DNA of 28,279 bases from JBAJNL01 sp036881885 (GTDB lineage: Bacteria > Pseudomonadota > Alphaproteobacteria > Holosporales > Hepatobacteraceae), in contig JBAJNL010000017.1 of NCBI GenBank assembly GCA_036881885.1, positions 1 through 28,279 of the forward strand, written 5' to 3'. Both the position numbers and the translations under genes were made by a program. Each line of letters starts with the position of its first letter. Position 1 is the stretch's first letter. The notes beneath the pieces were generated by a model, which was given only the letters and a program-made list of their open reading frames with translations, was not told the DNA's origin and made no database searches. Shown piece by piece: positions 16,964 to 23,257 of this stretch.

Positions 16964-18142
16964 TTAATGGCTCAACCTTATCCAATCAAGGTCAGAAGGA
17001 CAGCGAAAGAAAGAACACTGATTCACTTGATCGTAAGCATAGACACAGTTATCTGGGTAATAAAGGTAAAAGAAATTACCGACATATTCAGCACGGCAAG
17101 CCTCAAGTGTTTCACTTGCAACACCCGTTGGCTGTTGCTGATGATGCTGACCCCAGTATGTTATTTCGCTCTGCAACGGTTGCCAGTTGATATTTTGCTC
17201 GCAGTACTCTACCCACACCTCGTCATAGGGCCTGTGATTGGCACCCGGTTCCGTGACGACCGGCGACACGTTTGTCGTGTCAGGCTTTTTGGTCGTCGTG
17301 GTTGTCGATGTCGTTGTGGTAGGCTGTTCCGTTGTCGTGGTTGTGGATGTCGTTGTGGTAGGTTGCGTCGTTGTGGTAGGTTGCGTCGTTGTTGACGTGG
17401 TTGCGGCTTCTTGCCCTGTTGTGTCGTCAGCACTCGAAGAACTGACTGTTCCTTCTTCAAACCCAGAATCTTCTGTGCTTGTTACAGCATTTTTAACCCA
17501 TTCCGGCTCGTCTGATGCACTTATACCAAACGTCGGATCTTTTGTACTGGGTTCAACATCGCTTCCACTTGGCGCAACACTCGATTCTTTCCCACCGAAC
17601 GGAGGATCTTCTGTGATCGATTCTGGATCCTTAGCGTCTCCGTTTCCACGAGGCCCCGCATCCCCTGATGGCACAAACGGAACGTTTGGTCCCCAAATCG
17701 GTGGCTCAACTCCCGGCATGCCTGCTATAGACACATCCGTCACATTACCGTTTCCCTTACTTGCCAACCATAGCAACCATGACAGCACACCAACACAAAA
17801 CAACGCATACGCACTTCTTTTTAAACACTTGCCTGACTTATCTTCTGGATTGCTTTCCTCTATCAGATTGCCCGTTGAGCCGGCGTGCCCTTCCTCTGTC
17901 TTACTTAGATTCGATGAGCTATGACGCGATAAATTTGAGCTGTGCCCTGACGCCACATTGCTTTGCTCAGCATCTTCAAGTAATGGCTGCTGTGCGCCAC
18001 CTTCTACAACCACTGATTCTAAGGGTCTCGAAGGCAAGAAAGGGGTTTGCTGCTGCCTTTGAAAGTCATACCCTTGCACCCTAGGGTCTGTTGCCCTTTC
18101 GCTAACAACATACGTTATACCTGAGTTACCTTTGGGTACCAA
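16964..18142 (-). CDS. Thr-rich membrane-anchored protein A, main body (signal peptide out of frame)
   Basis: A 392-aa frame that I do not recognise by function. In order: a Ser/Gln-rich region with QQPLLED (51-57), one membrane helix (about 111-127), an acidic/Pro segment, a mucin-like Thr tract with QPTTTT and EQP/KKP units (about 247-286), and a C-terminal domain with FYLYYPDNCVYAY (358-370) and several Cys. The frame begins only at a TTG with no ribosome site. The natural start, with a signal peptide, is in the ORF at 18115-18432, one frame away, and the two meet on five GTTT repeats. It shares layout and C-terminal motif with the protein at 18685. Low sequence constraint in the linker is expected. 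Likely exposed on the surface or periplasmic; role unknown. Confidence 0.6.
   Translation of the reverse strand: MVPKGNSGITYVVSERATDPRVQGYDFQRQQQTPFLPSRPLESVVVEGGAQQPLLEDAEQSNVASGHSSNLSRHSSSNLSKTEEGHAGSTGNLIEESNPEDKSGKCLKRSAYALFCVGVLSWLLWLASKGNGNVTDVSIAGMPGVEPPIWGPNVPFVPSGDAGPRGNGDAKDPESITEDPPFGGKESSVAPSGSDVEPSTKDPTFGISASDEPEWVKNAVTSTEDSGFEEGTVSSSSADDTTGQEAATTSTTTQPTTTTQPTTTTSTTTTTEQPTTTTSTTTTTKKPDTTNVSPVVTEPGANHRPYDEVWVEYCEQNINWQPLQSEITYWGQHHQQQPTGVASETLEACRAEYVGNFFYLYYPDNCVYAYDQVNQCSFFRCPSDLDWIRLSH
17288..17402 (-). repeat. Tandem coding repeats in the Thr-rich tract of protein A
   Basis: Two exact 18-base units (17349-17366 and 17367-17384, each encoding TTTTQP-type residues) lie beside a ~39-base unit present twice (13 residues, STTTTT plus EQP or KKP). 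Confidence 0.75.
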
Positions 18143-18432
18143 AAGTTTGTTTGTTTGTTTGTTTGGGAGTTTGGAAGGGACCGCACAGAACTTTGTGATC
18201 CTACGCGTGACATTCGCTTGTCCAGAAAAACATTATGATCACCCTGCTCACCGGCAGCTACAAAAGTACTTGCCTGCCCATTATCTTCTATGGCAACACT
18301 CGTATGACTACCGCTTTCTAATTCTGACAAGCCGTCCCTTTGCTTGCTCCCACCTACCATAGCAAGGCAAGGATGGGCCAAAAGTGTGGATAAAAGCGCT
18401 GTCGCTGTAAAATTAAGAAGTGTTTTGTTCAT
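18115..18432 (-). CDS. Signal-peptide segment of protein A, truncated by frameshift
   Basis: A 105-aa frame with a clear signal peptide, MNKTLLNFTATALLSTLL then AHPCLA (cleavage probably after Ala24), and a Gly/Ser/Asp-rich mature start. It enters the GTTT/CAAA repeat near residue 90 and stops 9 codons later. With six repeat units, or with three, the frame runs straight into the 392-aa body; the six-unit product would be 490 aa. I therefore take it as the 5' part of the protein A gene, not a separate peptide gene. The first 56 bases are shared exactly with the start of protein B's gene. Confidence 0.6.
   Translation of the reverse strand: MNKTLLNFTATALLSTLLAHPCLAMVGGSKQRDGLSELESGSHTSVAIEDNGQASTFVAAGEQGDHNVFLDKRMSRVGSQSSVRSLPNSQTNKQTNFWYPKVTQV
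18145..18164 (-). repeat. Tetranucleotide repeat (GTTT)x5, CAAA on the coding strand
   Basis: Five perfect GTTT units in the overlap of the signal-peptide frame and the protein A body. The frame offset between the two is +2 (290 bases), so +1 unit (+4) or -2 units (-8) makes them continuous. The present copy number reads as OFF. Confidence 0.85.
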
Positions 18433-18434
18433 TT
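18379..18434 (-). repeat. 56-bp perfect repeat, copy 1 (start of protein A gene)
   Basis: Identical to 20786-20841. It spans the ATG and the codons for MNKTLLNFTATALLSTLL. Similarity continues a few bases into the upstream region (AAAACCATTG). Confidence 0.9.
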
Positions 18435-18559
18435 ATTAAAAACCATTGAGTCACATCTTTTTAGACGTAACCCAAAGGTTTTGCGCGCTCACACCAGCTG
18501 ACTAAACGTTGCTGTTCGCTTGTTTTTTCTGAAAGCGCTTTGCGCGTGCTGCTTTTTTC

Positions 18560-18571
18560 TGTCAATTGACA
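18560..18571. promoter_or_regulatory. 12-bp palindrome TGTCAATTGACA between genes A and B
   Basis: A perfect palindrome that contains TTGACA on both strands, in the gap upstream of gene A. It may be a -35 box read in both directions or an operator; neither is shown. On the plus strand an AATAAT lies 18 bases after the TTGACA. Confidence 0.3.
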
Positions 18572-18623
18572 CAAAAAATATCATTTTTTAATAATCTATT
18601 TGGCCTATTCATCATCAAAAAAT

Positions 18624-18667
18624 ACAAAAAAAGACATGGCGCCCAGAGCTTAAAAGAGCTCCATGTC
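18624..18667 (-). terminator. Rho-independent terminator after protein B
   Basis: On the minus strand, stems GACATG/CATGTC and GAGCT/AGCTC (with a 7-base bulge on one side) are followed by seven T's. It lies just past the protein B stop, at the expected distance. Confidence 0.8.
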
Positions 18668-18684
18668 CAGGGAAGAAAGAGCAC

Positions 18685-20685
18685 TTAGTAAGTGCCAAGC
18701 CAGGCGAACGTGTTGCTGCCAGGTTCGCTTACGTACGCCGACCGATCGGGATAGTAAGCATACACATAGCCATCGGGGTAGTAAAGATAAAAGACGGAAT
18801 CTACATTATAAAAATCACACTGGTTCTGCAGATAATTAACGTGAGTCCGTTGATAATGATCTTGAGACCAAGCTTGCATGGCTTGCTGCAAATTCCGTTG
18901 ATTCTGATAACGATATGTTGCTAACACTTGCGCGTTATGACGCGCTCTGTCCTGTTCTGACACGTAATTAACATTATACTGCCGTCTGCGTTGTGCTGCC
19001 TCTTGTTGCAGTCTGCGCTTTGCTGCGGCTTGCTGCTGCCTGCGCTGTTCCATTTTTTCGGTTCGCTTTTGTGTGTTATGTTGCTGTACCTGTGAATACA
19101 GATCATCTCGAAGCACTTGCATATAGTGCGTCACACTGTTGCTGTAATCTGTTTGAGCCTGCCACAAATTGCGTGGATGATGGGCCAAGTAGCCTGTGAT
19201 ACTGTTCTTCTGATCTTGCATATAGTCTATTAATGCCTGCGTGCTCTGTTGCACGTAGTTCTCAGCCATTTCTCTGTTATCCCAATCAATGGCATCAGCT
19301 ATGCGCTTCGCATCATTCCGCGACATAGATCGCCTTAGTTCTGCCAAGTTGTTTTGAAAAACACATCGCAAAAGCCGCGTTGTATAACTTTCTAGACACC
19401 CTATTAATTGCGTATTAATGCTTTGCATGTGATGCGTGAATTCTGTGATTGTTTGATGTTGGATAACCGTAGAAACCTCTTCATCATACTGTGTGCTAAT
19501 TTTCACCTCTTGCGCCGGCGCTTCATCTGCCTCAGGTGTCGTGCTTGAGCTGCGCGTCGTTGCGGGCGTTGTTGCCGGCTCAGGTGTGCTGGTACTTGTG
19601 GTCGTTGGTGCAACCGTTGTCGTGGTTGTACGCGTTGTCTGCTCAGGCGTCGTTGTCAGCTCAGTTGTACTGGTACTTGCGGTCTTGGGCGCAGGCGTTG
19701 TGGTGGGCGCAGACGTTGTGGTGGGCGCAGACGTTGTGGTGGTGGTTGTTTTAACTTTGCAGTTCTTTTTACCTTTTCTCTTTCTTTTTGGTTTGGGTGT
19801 GCTGGTACTGGTACTTGTGCTGGTCGCCTCTTCAATTGTTAGGGCGTCTAATAGCTCTGGCGTCATGCTTGAGTCTATCCCTTGTGGAAAGGTAGAAGGC
19901 GTTTCTGTTGATGTAAAGAACGATTGAAAATGCGTCACAATGGGAAGCGCTAAAGGTGTGATAACGGTTGCCGCCAGTGTTGTCAGGTTTGAAGCGGCTG
20001 TGGTCATGTTGGCCTCGAGTGTGGCCAAAGCTGTTCCCGGCTCATCTGACTCTTCATCACACGATCCAGGACAAATGACACCAGTGGCGCAAAGCACAAC
20101 CCCCGTTGCTGCGGCAGTAACGGCGGCACCTGCAATCCAAGGATACGGTGTTTTCCAGCAACTTCTACCAGTTTTTTGGTGGTCAACAGCCGTTTCTTCC
20201 CCATAAACGTTACCGTTCTCTGCATCATTTGAATCTGCACCTGAAGGTCCAGCACCTACTGCAAGTAAATCACCGTCACCCAATGGCTGCTGTACTGCAC
20301 TATCTGAATTACCATCGTCGGACAGGCCAGAAGAAGCGGTATTCTGACCCGCTAGCAAGGGCTGCGACGCCATATTGTCTAAGAATAACGACTTCGCATC
20401 TGCGGCCTCTCCGCTCTGTTGGCTATCTCCATTCAAGACGCCGCCAGTTAAGCTTGCTGCAGGCGGCTGCACCTGAGTTACAGCTGTCACGCTTCTGAGG
20501 TGCGCTTGGGCAACTGTGACAACACTTTCTGGCACAATCGCTGCTATATTGCCGGCATTGTCCTGCTTGGTGGGACTAAGAAACCAAACGGCCTTTATGA
20601 CGCCCTGCCCTATAGCTTCCAGGGCGTTTTGTGTTTCTAGGCTCAGGGCGTTTGGTGTTTCTAGGCATTCACGCATTTTCTCCAC
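18685..20685 (-). CDS. Thr-rich membrane-anchored protein B, main body
   Basis: A 666-aa paralog-like partner of protein A; I recognise no function. In order: a long polar N-terminal region with SQPLLAG near 108, one membrane helix (about 184-205) with several Cys after it, a basic patch KPKRKRKGKKNCK (298-310), a Thr/Ser/Pro-rich tract (313-385), a helical region with strong Gln/Arg/Ala coiled-coil character (about 540-600), and a C-terminal FYLYYPDGYVYAYYPD (632-647). The annotated GTG start (20685) has no ribosome site; the same frame is open upstream to the signal-peptide segment. A terminator follows. Probably a large surface or secreted protein of a symbiont. The basic patch resembles an NLS but also fits a simple polybasic linker. 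Confidence 0.7.
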   Translation of the reverse strand: MEKMRECLETPNALSLETQNALEAIGQGVIKAVWFLSPTKQDNAGNIAAIVPESVVTVAQAHLRSVTAVTQVQPPAASLTGGVLNGDSQQSGEAADAKSLFLDNMASQPLLAGQNTASSGLSDDGNSDSAVQQPLGDGDLLAVGAGPSGADSNDAENGNVYGEETAVDHQKTGRSCWKTPYPWIAGAAVTAAATGVVLCATGVICPGSCDEESDEPGTALATLEANMTTAASNLTTLAATVITPLALPIVTHFQSFFTSTETPSTFPQGIDSSMTPELLDALTIEEATSTSTSTSTPKPKRKRKGKKNCKVKTTTTTTSAPTTTSAPTTTPAPKTASTSTTELTTTPEQTTRTTTTTVAPTTTSTSTPEPATTPATTRSSSTTPEADEAPAQEVKISTQYDEEVSTVIQHQTITEFTHHMQSINTQLIGCLESYTTRLLRCVFQNNLAELRRSMSRNDAKRIADAIDWDNREMAENYVQQSTQALIDYMQDQKNSITGYLAHHPRNLWQAQTDYSNSVTHYMQVLRDDLYSQVQQHNTQKRTEKMEQRRQQQAAAKRRLQQEAAQRRRQYNVNYVSEQDRARHNAQVLATYRYQNQRNLQQAMQAWSQDHYQRTHVNYLQNQCDFYNVDSVFYLYYPDGYVYAYYPDRSAYVSEPGSNTFAWLGTY
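19689..19742 (-). repeat. 18-bp tandem repeat x3 in the Thr tract of protein B
   Basis: Three copies of an 18-base unit; units 2 and 3 are identical and unit 1 differs at one base. It encodes TTTSAP/TTTPAP units. Confidence 0.85.
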
Positions 20686-20839
20686 CTGACCACTACCCTC
20701 TAATGCTAATACACTTACTCTTTGACAGCGTTTCTCACTGTCATGTTGTTCGCCACCAACGGCAACAACCGTAAAGGGGGTGTGTCAAAAGTGTGGATAA
20801 AAGCGCTGTCGCTGTAAAATTAAGAAGTGTTTTGTTCAT
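20686..20839 (-). pseudogene. Out-of-frame signal-peptide start of protein B
   Basis: ATG at 20839 begins MNKTLLNFTATALLSTLL then THPL, the same leader as protein A, and soon stops. Deleting one C from the C5 run (20776-20780) would give a frame THPFTVVAVGGEQHDSEK that runs without stop into protein B. HP and VGG are also found at this place in protein A (AHPCLAMVGG). I infer that this is the real start of protein B, now one base out. Confidence 0.6.
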
Positions 20840-20841
20840 TT
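20786..20841 (-). repeat. 56-bp perfect repeat, copy 2 (start of protein B gene)
   Basis: Identical to 18379-18434. See that entry. Confidence 0.9.
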
Positions 20842-21281
20842 GTAAAAAACCATTGCGTCAAAAGATGATCAAAACTGATATAAATATTTTTTAAATTCAT
20901 TTTTATTTAATAAGATTATTTTTTATTTCAATTTTTATTCAAAAAGTCATTTTATAAATATTCTTTTTTGTCAAAAAATATATATCTGTCATTTTTGTTG
21001 ACAGAACAGGGGGTTAAAAAGGATACCATTGATCCTTTTTGGGTTTTTTTGAAGTCATCATCACGACACAATGGCCATACAGCTGCACTGACGCCTTTGC
21101 GATGACGCTCAGATTGTCATTGCGAGGAGAAATCTTGTTTCGACGCGGCAATCCATTTGGCGTTCGAGTCGCTTTAGTGCGCTGTAAGTGGATCGCCGCA
21201 GGTGCTGCGCACCTTCGCGATGACGGTGGAGCTTTAGCCATTCGCGATGACAAGAAATATTTGCCATTACCAGACAAAATC
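20842..21281. other. AT-rich gap upstream of gene B with a REP-like repeat
   Basis: 20870-21000 is very AT-rich and presumably holds the promoter for gene B, but too many AT hexamers fit to choose one. TTGACA-like boxes occur on the minus strand. The rest is the repeat described next plus short fragments of it at about 21088-21105 and 21233-21252. No coding frame seems real. Confidence 0.6.
21112..21226. repeat. REP-like palindromic repeat, full copy
   Basis: The outer arms GTCATTGCGAGGAG and CTTCGCGATGAC are inverted, and the inner arms GCGGCAATCCA and TGGATCGCCGC are inverted, so the element could fold on itself. Same layout as 24932-25056. It lies between the start of gene B and the 3' end of the ABC gene. 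Confidence 0.8.
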
Positions 21282-22799
21282 TTAAACGTCGACTGCAGCC
21301 AAGGTAAAATAGTCAACAGCCTTGACGATGCTTTGACCATAGGGTGTGCGCGGCGCTTTAAAAAAGCTTTCGGTGCGTCGTTCTTCGATCAATTTGCCCT
21401 TGTGCATTAAAAGCACCCGGTGGCTTAAAAGACGCAAGATAGCCAAATCATGACTAATAAAAATGTACGAAAGATTGTGCGTTTTTTGCAGGTTCTGCAA
21501 CAGTTTTAAAATGGCGGCTTGCGTGACAAGATCAAGCGACGATGTGGGCTCGTCTAAAATCAACAGCTTGGGCTTTACAATAAGCGCACGCGCAATGGCC
21601 ACGCGCTGGCGCTGCCCGCCCGACAGCTGATGTGGATAACGCATGGCAAACTCTTGCTGCAGCCCCACCTCTTGAAGCGCCTTTGACAAAGCTTTTTGCT
21701 TTGCAGCGGGCGTTAACTGCCTTAGGTGCAGCCCCTCTTGAATAATATCACCCACCAAAAAACGGGGATTCAGCGAGCCAAAAGGATCTTGAAAGATATA
21801 CTGTATACAAGAGCGCAACGCGCGCACATCTTGCTTTTTAAGCCCTAGCCACTCTTTATCTTCAAAACGCACACGCCCCTTGGCCTTCATCAGGCGCAAA
21901 AGCGCCATCGCCAGCGTTGTTTTACCCGAGCCACTTTCGCCCAAAATGCCCACCGTTTCGCCTTGTTTCAGTGAAAACGAAACGCCTTCAACTAAGGCTT
22001 TCATTTTGTGCCTGAACAATGAACGGGAGGCGGTGACCTCAACCGACAGATCTTTGACGTCTAAAATCAGCTTTTTGTTTTGCAAGGGTTTGGGCGCCTG
22101 ACCACGCGGCACACTTTGCAACAGACGCTGTGTATAAGGCATGCGTGGCGCATACAGCAAAGAGGGCTTGCCCGCCTCCACAACCTTGCCATCGCGCAAC
22201 ACCATCACCCAGTCAGCACATCTTAAAGCCACGCCGATGTGGTGGGTAATCAGCAACACAGACATGCCTGTTTTATACTGAATGCTTTGCAGTCGCGTTA
22301 AAAGCTCGACCTGTGTGGCCATATCAAGCGCTGTGGTGGGCTCGTCAGCGATAAGCAGCTTGGGCTCGCACGCAAGCGCAATGGCCATCAACACACGCTG
22401 GCGCTGCCCGCCCGACAACTGGTGCGGAAAGGCATCTAAACGCTCCTTTCCCTCGGGGAAGCCCACAAGATCAAACAACTCGTCGATACGTTCTTTAATT
22501 TTTTGGCGCGACAGTGATAGATGCCACGTCAAACCTTCGGCAATTTGCGCCCCAATAGTATGCAGCGGATTTAGGCTGGTCATGGGCTCTTGAAACACAA
22601 ACCCAACCTCTTTACCGCGCACAGAGGACAAACGCTGCGGCGACAGCTTGAGCAAATCTTTTTTTTGAAAAAGCGCCTTACCCTGAATGACAGCATCTTT
22701 GGGCAAAAGACGCAGCAAGGCTTTAGCCAGCGTTGACTTGCCCGATCCGCTTTCACCCAAAAGCACAAAGGTTTTGCCCGGCAGCAAATCAAGCGACAC
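21282..22799 (-). CDS. Peptide ABC transporter ATP-binding protein, two fused ATPase domains
   Basis: A 505-aa protein with two complete ATPase domains, like YejF-type dipeptide/oligopeptide importers. Domain 1: Walker A GESGSGKST, signature LSGGQRQRV, Walker B LLIADEPTTALD. Domain 2: GESGSGKTT, LSGGQRQRV, LLILDEPTSSLD. The start at GTG 22799 is only the first recognised start codon. The frame stays open upstream to 22901 and encodes TPLLSVKNLTVAF, the usual first strand of this family, but that stretch has no ATG, GTG or TTG. So the true start is unclear: a rare ATA/CTG start, a recent mutation, or a short functional form. No permease or binding-protein genes lie beside it in the window; peptide uptake would suit an intracellular life. 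Confidence 0.88.
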   Translation of the reverse strand: MSLDLLPGKTFVLLGESGSGKSTLAKALLRLLPKDAVIQGKALFQKKDLLKLSPQRLSSVRGKEVGFVFQEPMTSLNPLHTIGAQIAEGLTWHLSLSRQKIKERIDELFDLVGFPEGKERLDAFPHQLSGGQRQRVLMAIALACEPKLLIADEPTTALDMATQVELLTRLQSIQYKTGMSVLLITHHIGVALRCADWVMVLRDGKVVEAGKPSLLYAPRMPYTQRLLQSVPRGQAPKPLQNKKLILDVKDLSVEVTASRSLFRHKMKALVEGVSFSLKQGETVGILGESGSGKTTLAMALLRLMKAKGRVRFEDKEWLGLKKQDVRALRSCIQYIFQDPFGSLNPRFLVGDIIQEGLHLRQLTPAAKQKALSKALQEVGLQQEFAMRYPHQLSGGQRQRVAIARALIVKPKLLILDEPTSSLDLVTQAAILKLLQNLQKTHNLSYIFISHDLAILRLLSHRVLLMHKGKLIEERRTESFFKAPRTPYGQSIVKAVDYFTLAAVDV

Positions 22800-22907
22800 A
22801 TCTTTGACAACAGGAAATTGAAGACCGTTTTGATCAAAAGCGACGGTCAGATTCTTAACAGAAAGAAGAGGAGTTGTCGATGACCGTTCTATTGTCCAAG
22901 CTTAAAA

Positions 22908-23078
22908 CTATTTGATCTTTGCTTCTTTAAACAACACGTGCTTACGAATACGGGGGTCGTACTTTCTGACTTCCATCTTGGTCGTTTGCGTTTTAGGGTT
23001 TTTCTTTGCTACATAAAACGTACCTGTTCCCTCGGTACTTAAAAGCTTAATCACCAATGCGCCACGTTTTTTCGCCAT
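22908..23078 (-). CDS. rpmG: 50S ribosomal protein L33
   Basis: A 56-aa ribosomal protein, reading MAKKRGALVIKLLSTEGTGT then FYVAKKNPKTQTTKMEVRKY, DPRIRKHVLFKEAKIK. This is the alphaproteobacterial L33 pattern (KLLSTxxTGxFYVxKKN, MxVRKYDPxxRKHVxFKExKIK) without the Cys pairs of the zinc-binding type. It is too short to stand out in a length-filtered ORF list. It ends just before the upstream extension of the ABC gene, on the same strand. Confidence 0.95.
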   Translation of the reverse strand: MAKKRGALVIKLLSTEGTGTFYVAKKNPKTQTTKMEVRKYDPRIRKHVLFKEAKIK

Positions 23079-23206
23079 AAGATCGACCTAAAAATGATAA
23101 AGAAACAGCCCCCATCCTAACGCATTGCAACCAAACACGCAAGACCTAAAGCCACAAAACCACGCCCACCCCAAACGCTTTAGCCTCTTCGCGGCGATAA
23201 GGACTG

Positions 23207-23235
23207 TAGCCGTTTGCAATGACACGAGATGGGTA
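23207..23235. repeat. REP-like fragment
   Basis: GTAGCCGTTTGCAATGACAC resembles GTGGCCGTTCGCAATGACGA at about 25066, part of the larger repeat. The 179-base gap between rpmG and the nuclease-like gene holds nothing else I can name. Confidence 0.5.
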
Positions 23236-23257
23236 TGACGGTCAAAGCGATGAGGTG

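Noticed and set aside
17238..17924. Val-rich 228-aa plus-strand frame
   Set aside because: Antisense of the Thr-rich protein A: GTT/GTG codons are the reverse of ACN threonine codons. No domain or ribosome site.
19689..19742. Possible CRISPR-like direct repeats
   Set aside because: Units are contiguous without spacers, only 18 bases and coding for Thr-rich residues; a coding tandem repeat.
19493..19927. Val-rich 144-aa plus-strand frame
   Set aside because: Same cause, antisense of protein B's Thr tract.
13083..20841. All three frameshifts as simple sequencing error
   Set aside because: Cannot be excluded, but long housekeeping genes with similar runs (for example A9 in dnaX, uvrB, aspS) are intact while three secreted-protein genes are broken at repeats, and the GTTT case is a four-base unit. 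Kept as an alternative, not as the main reading.
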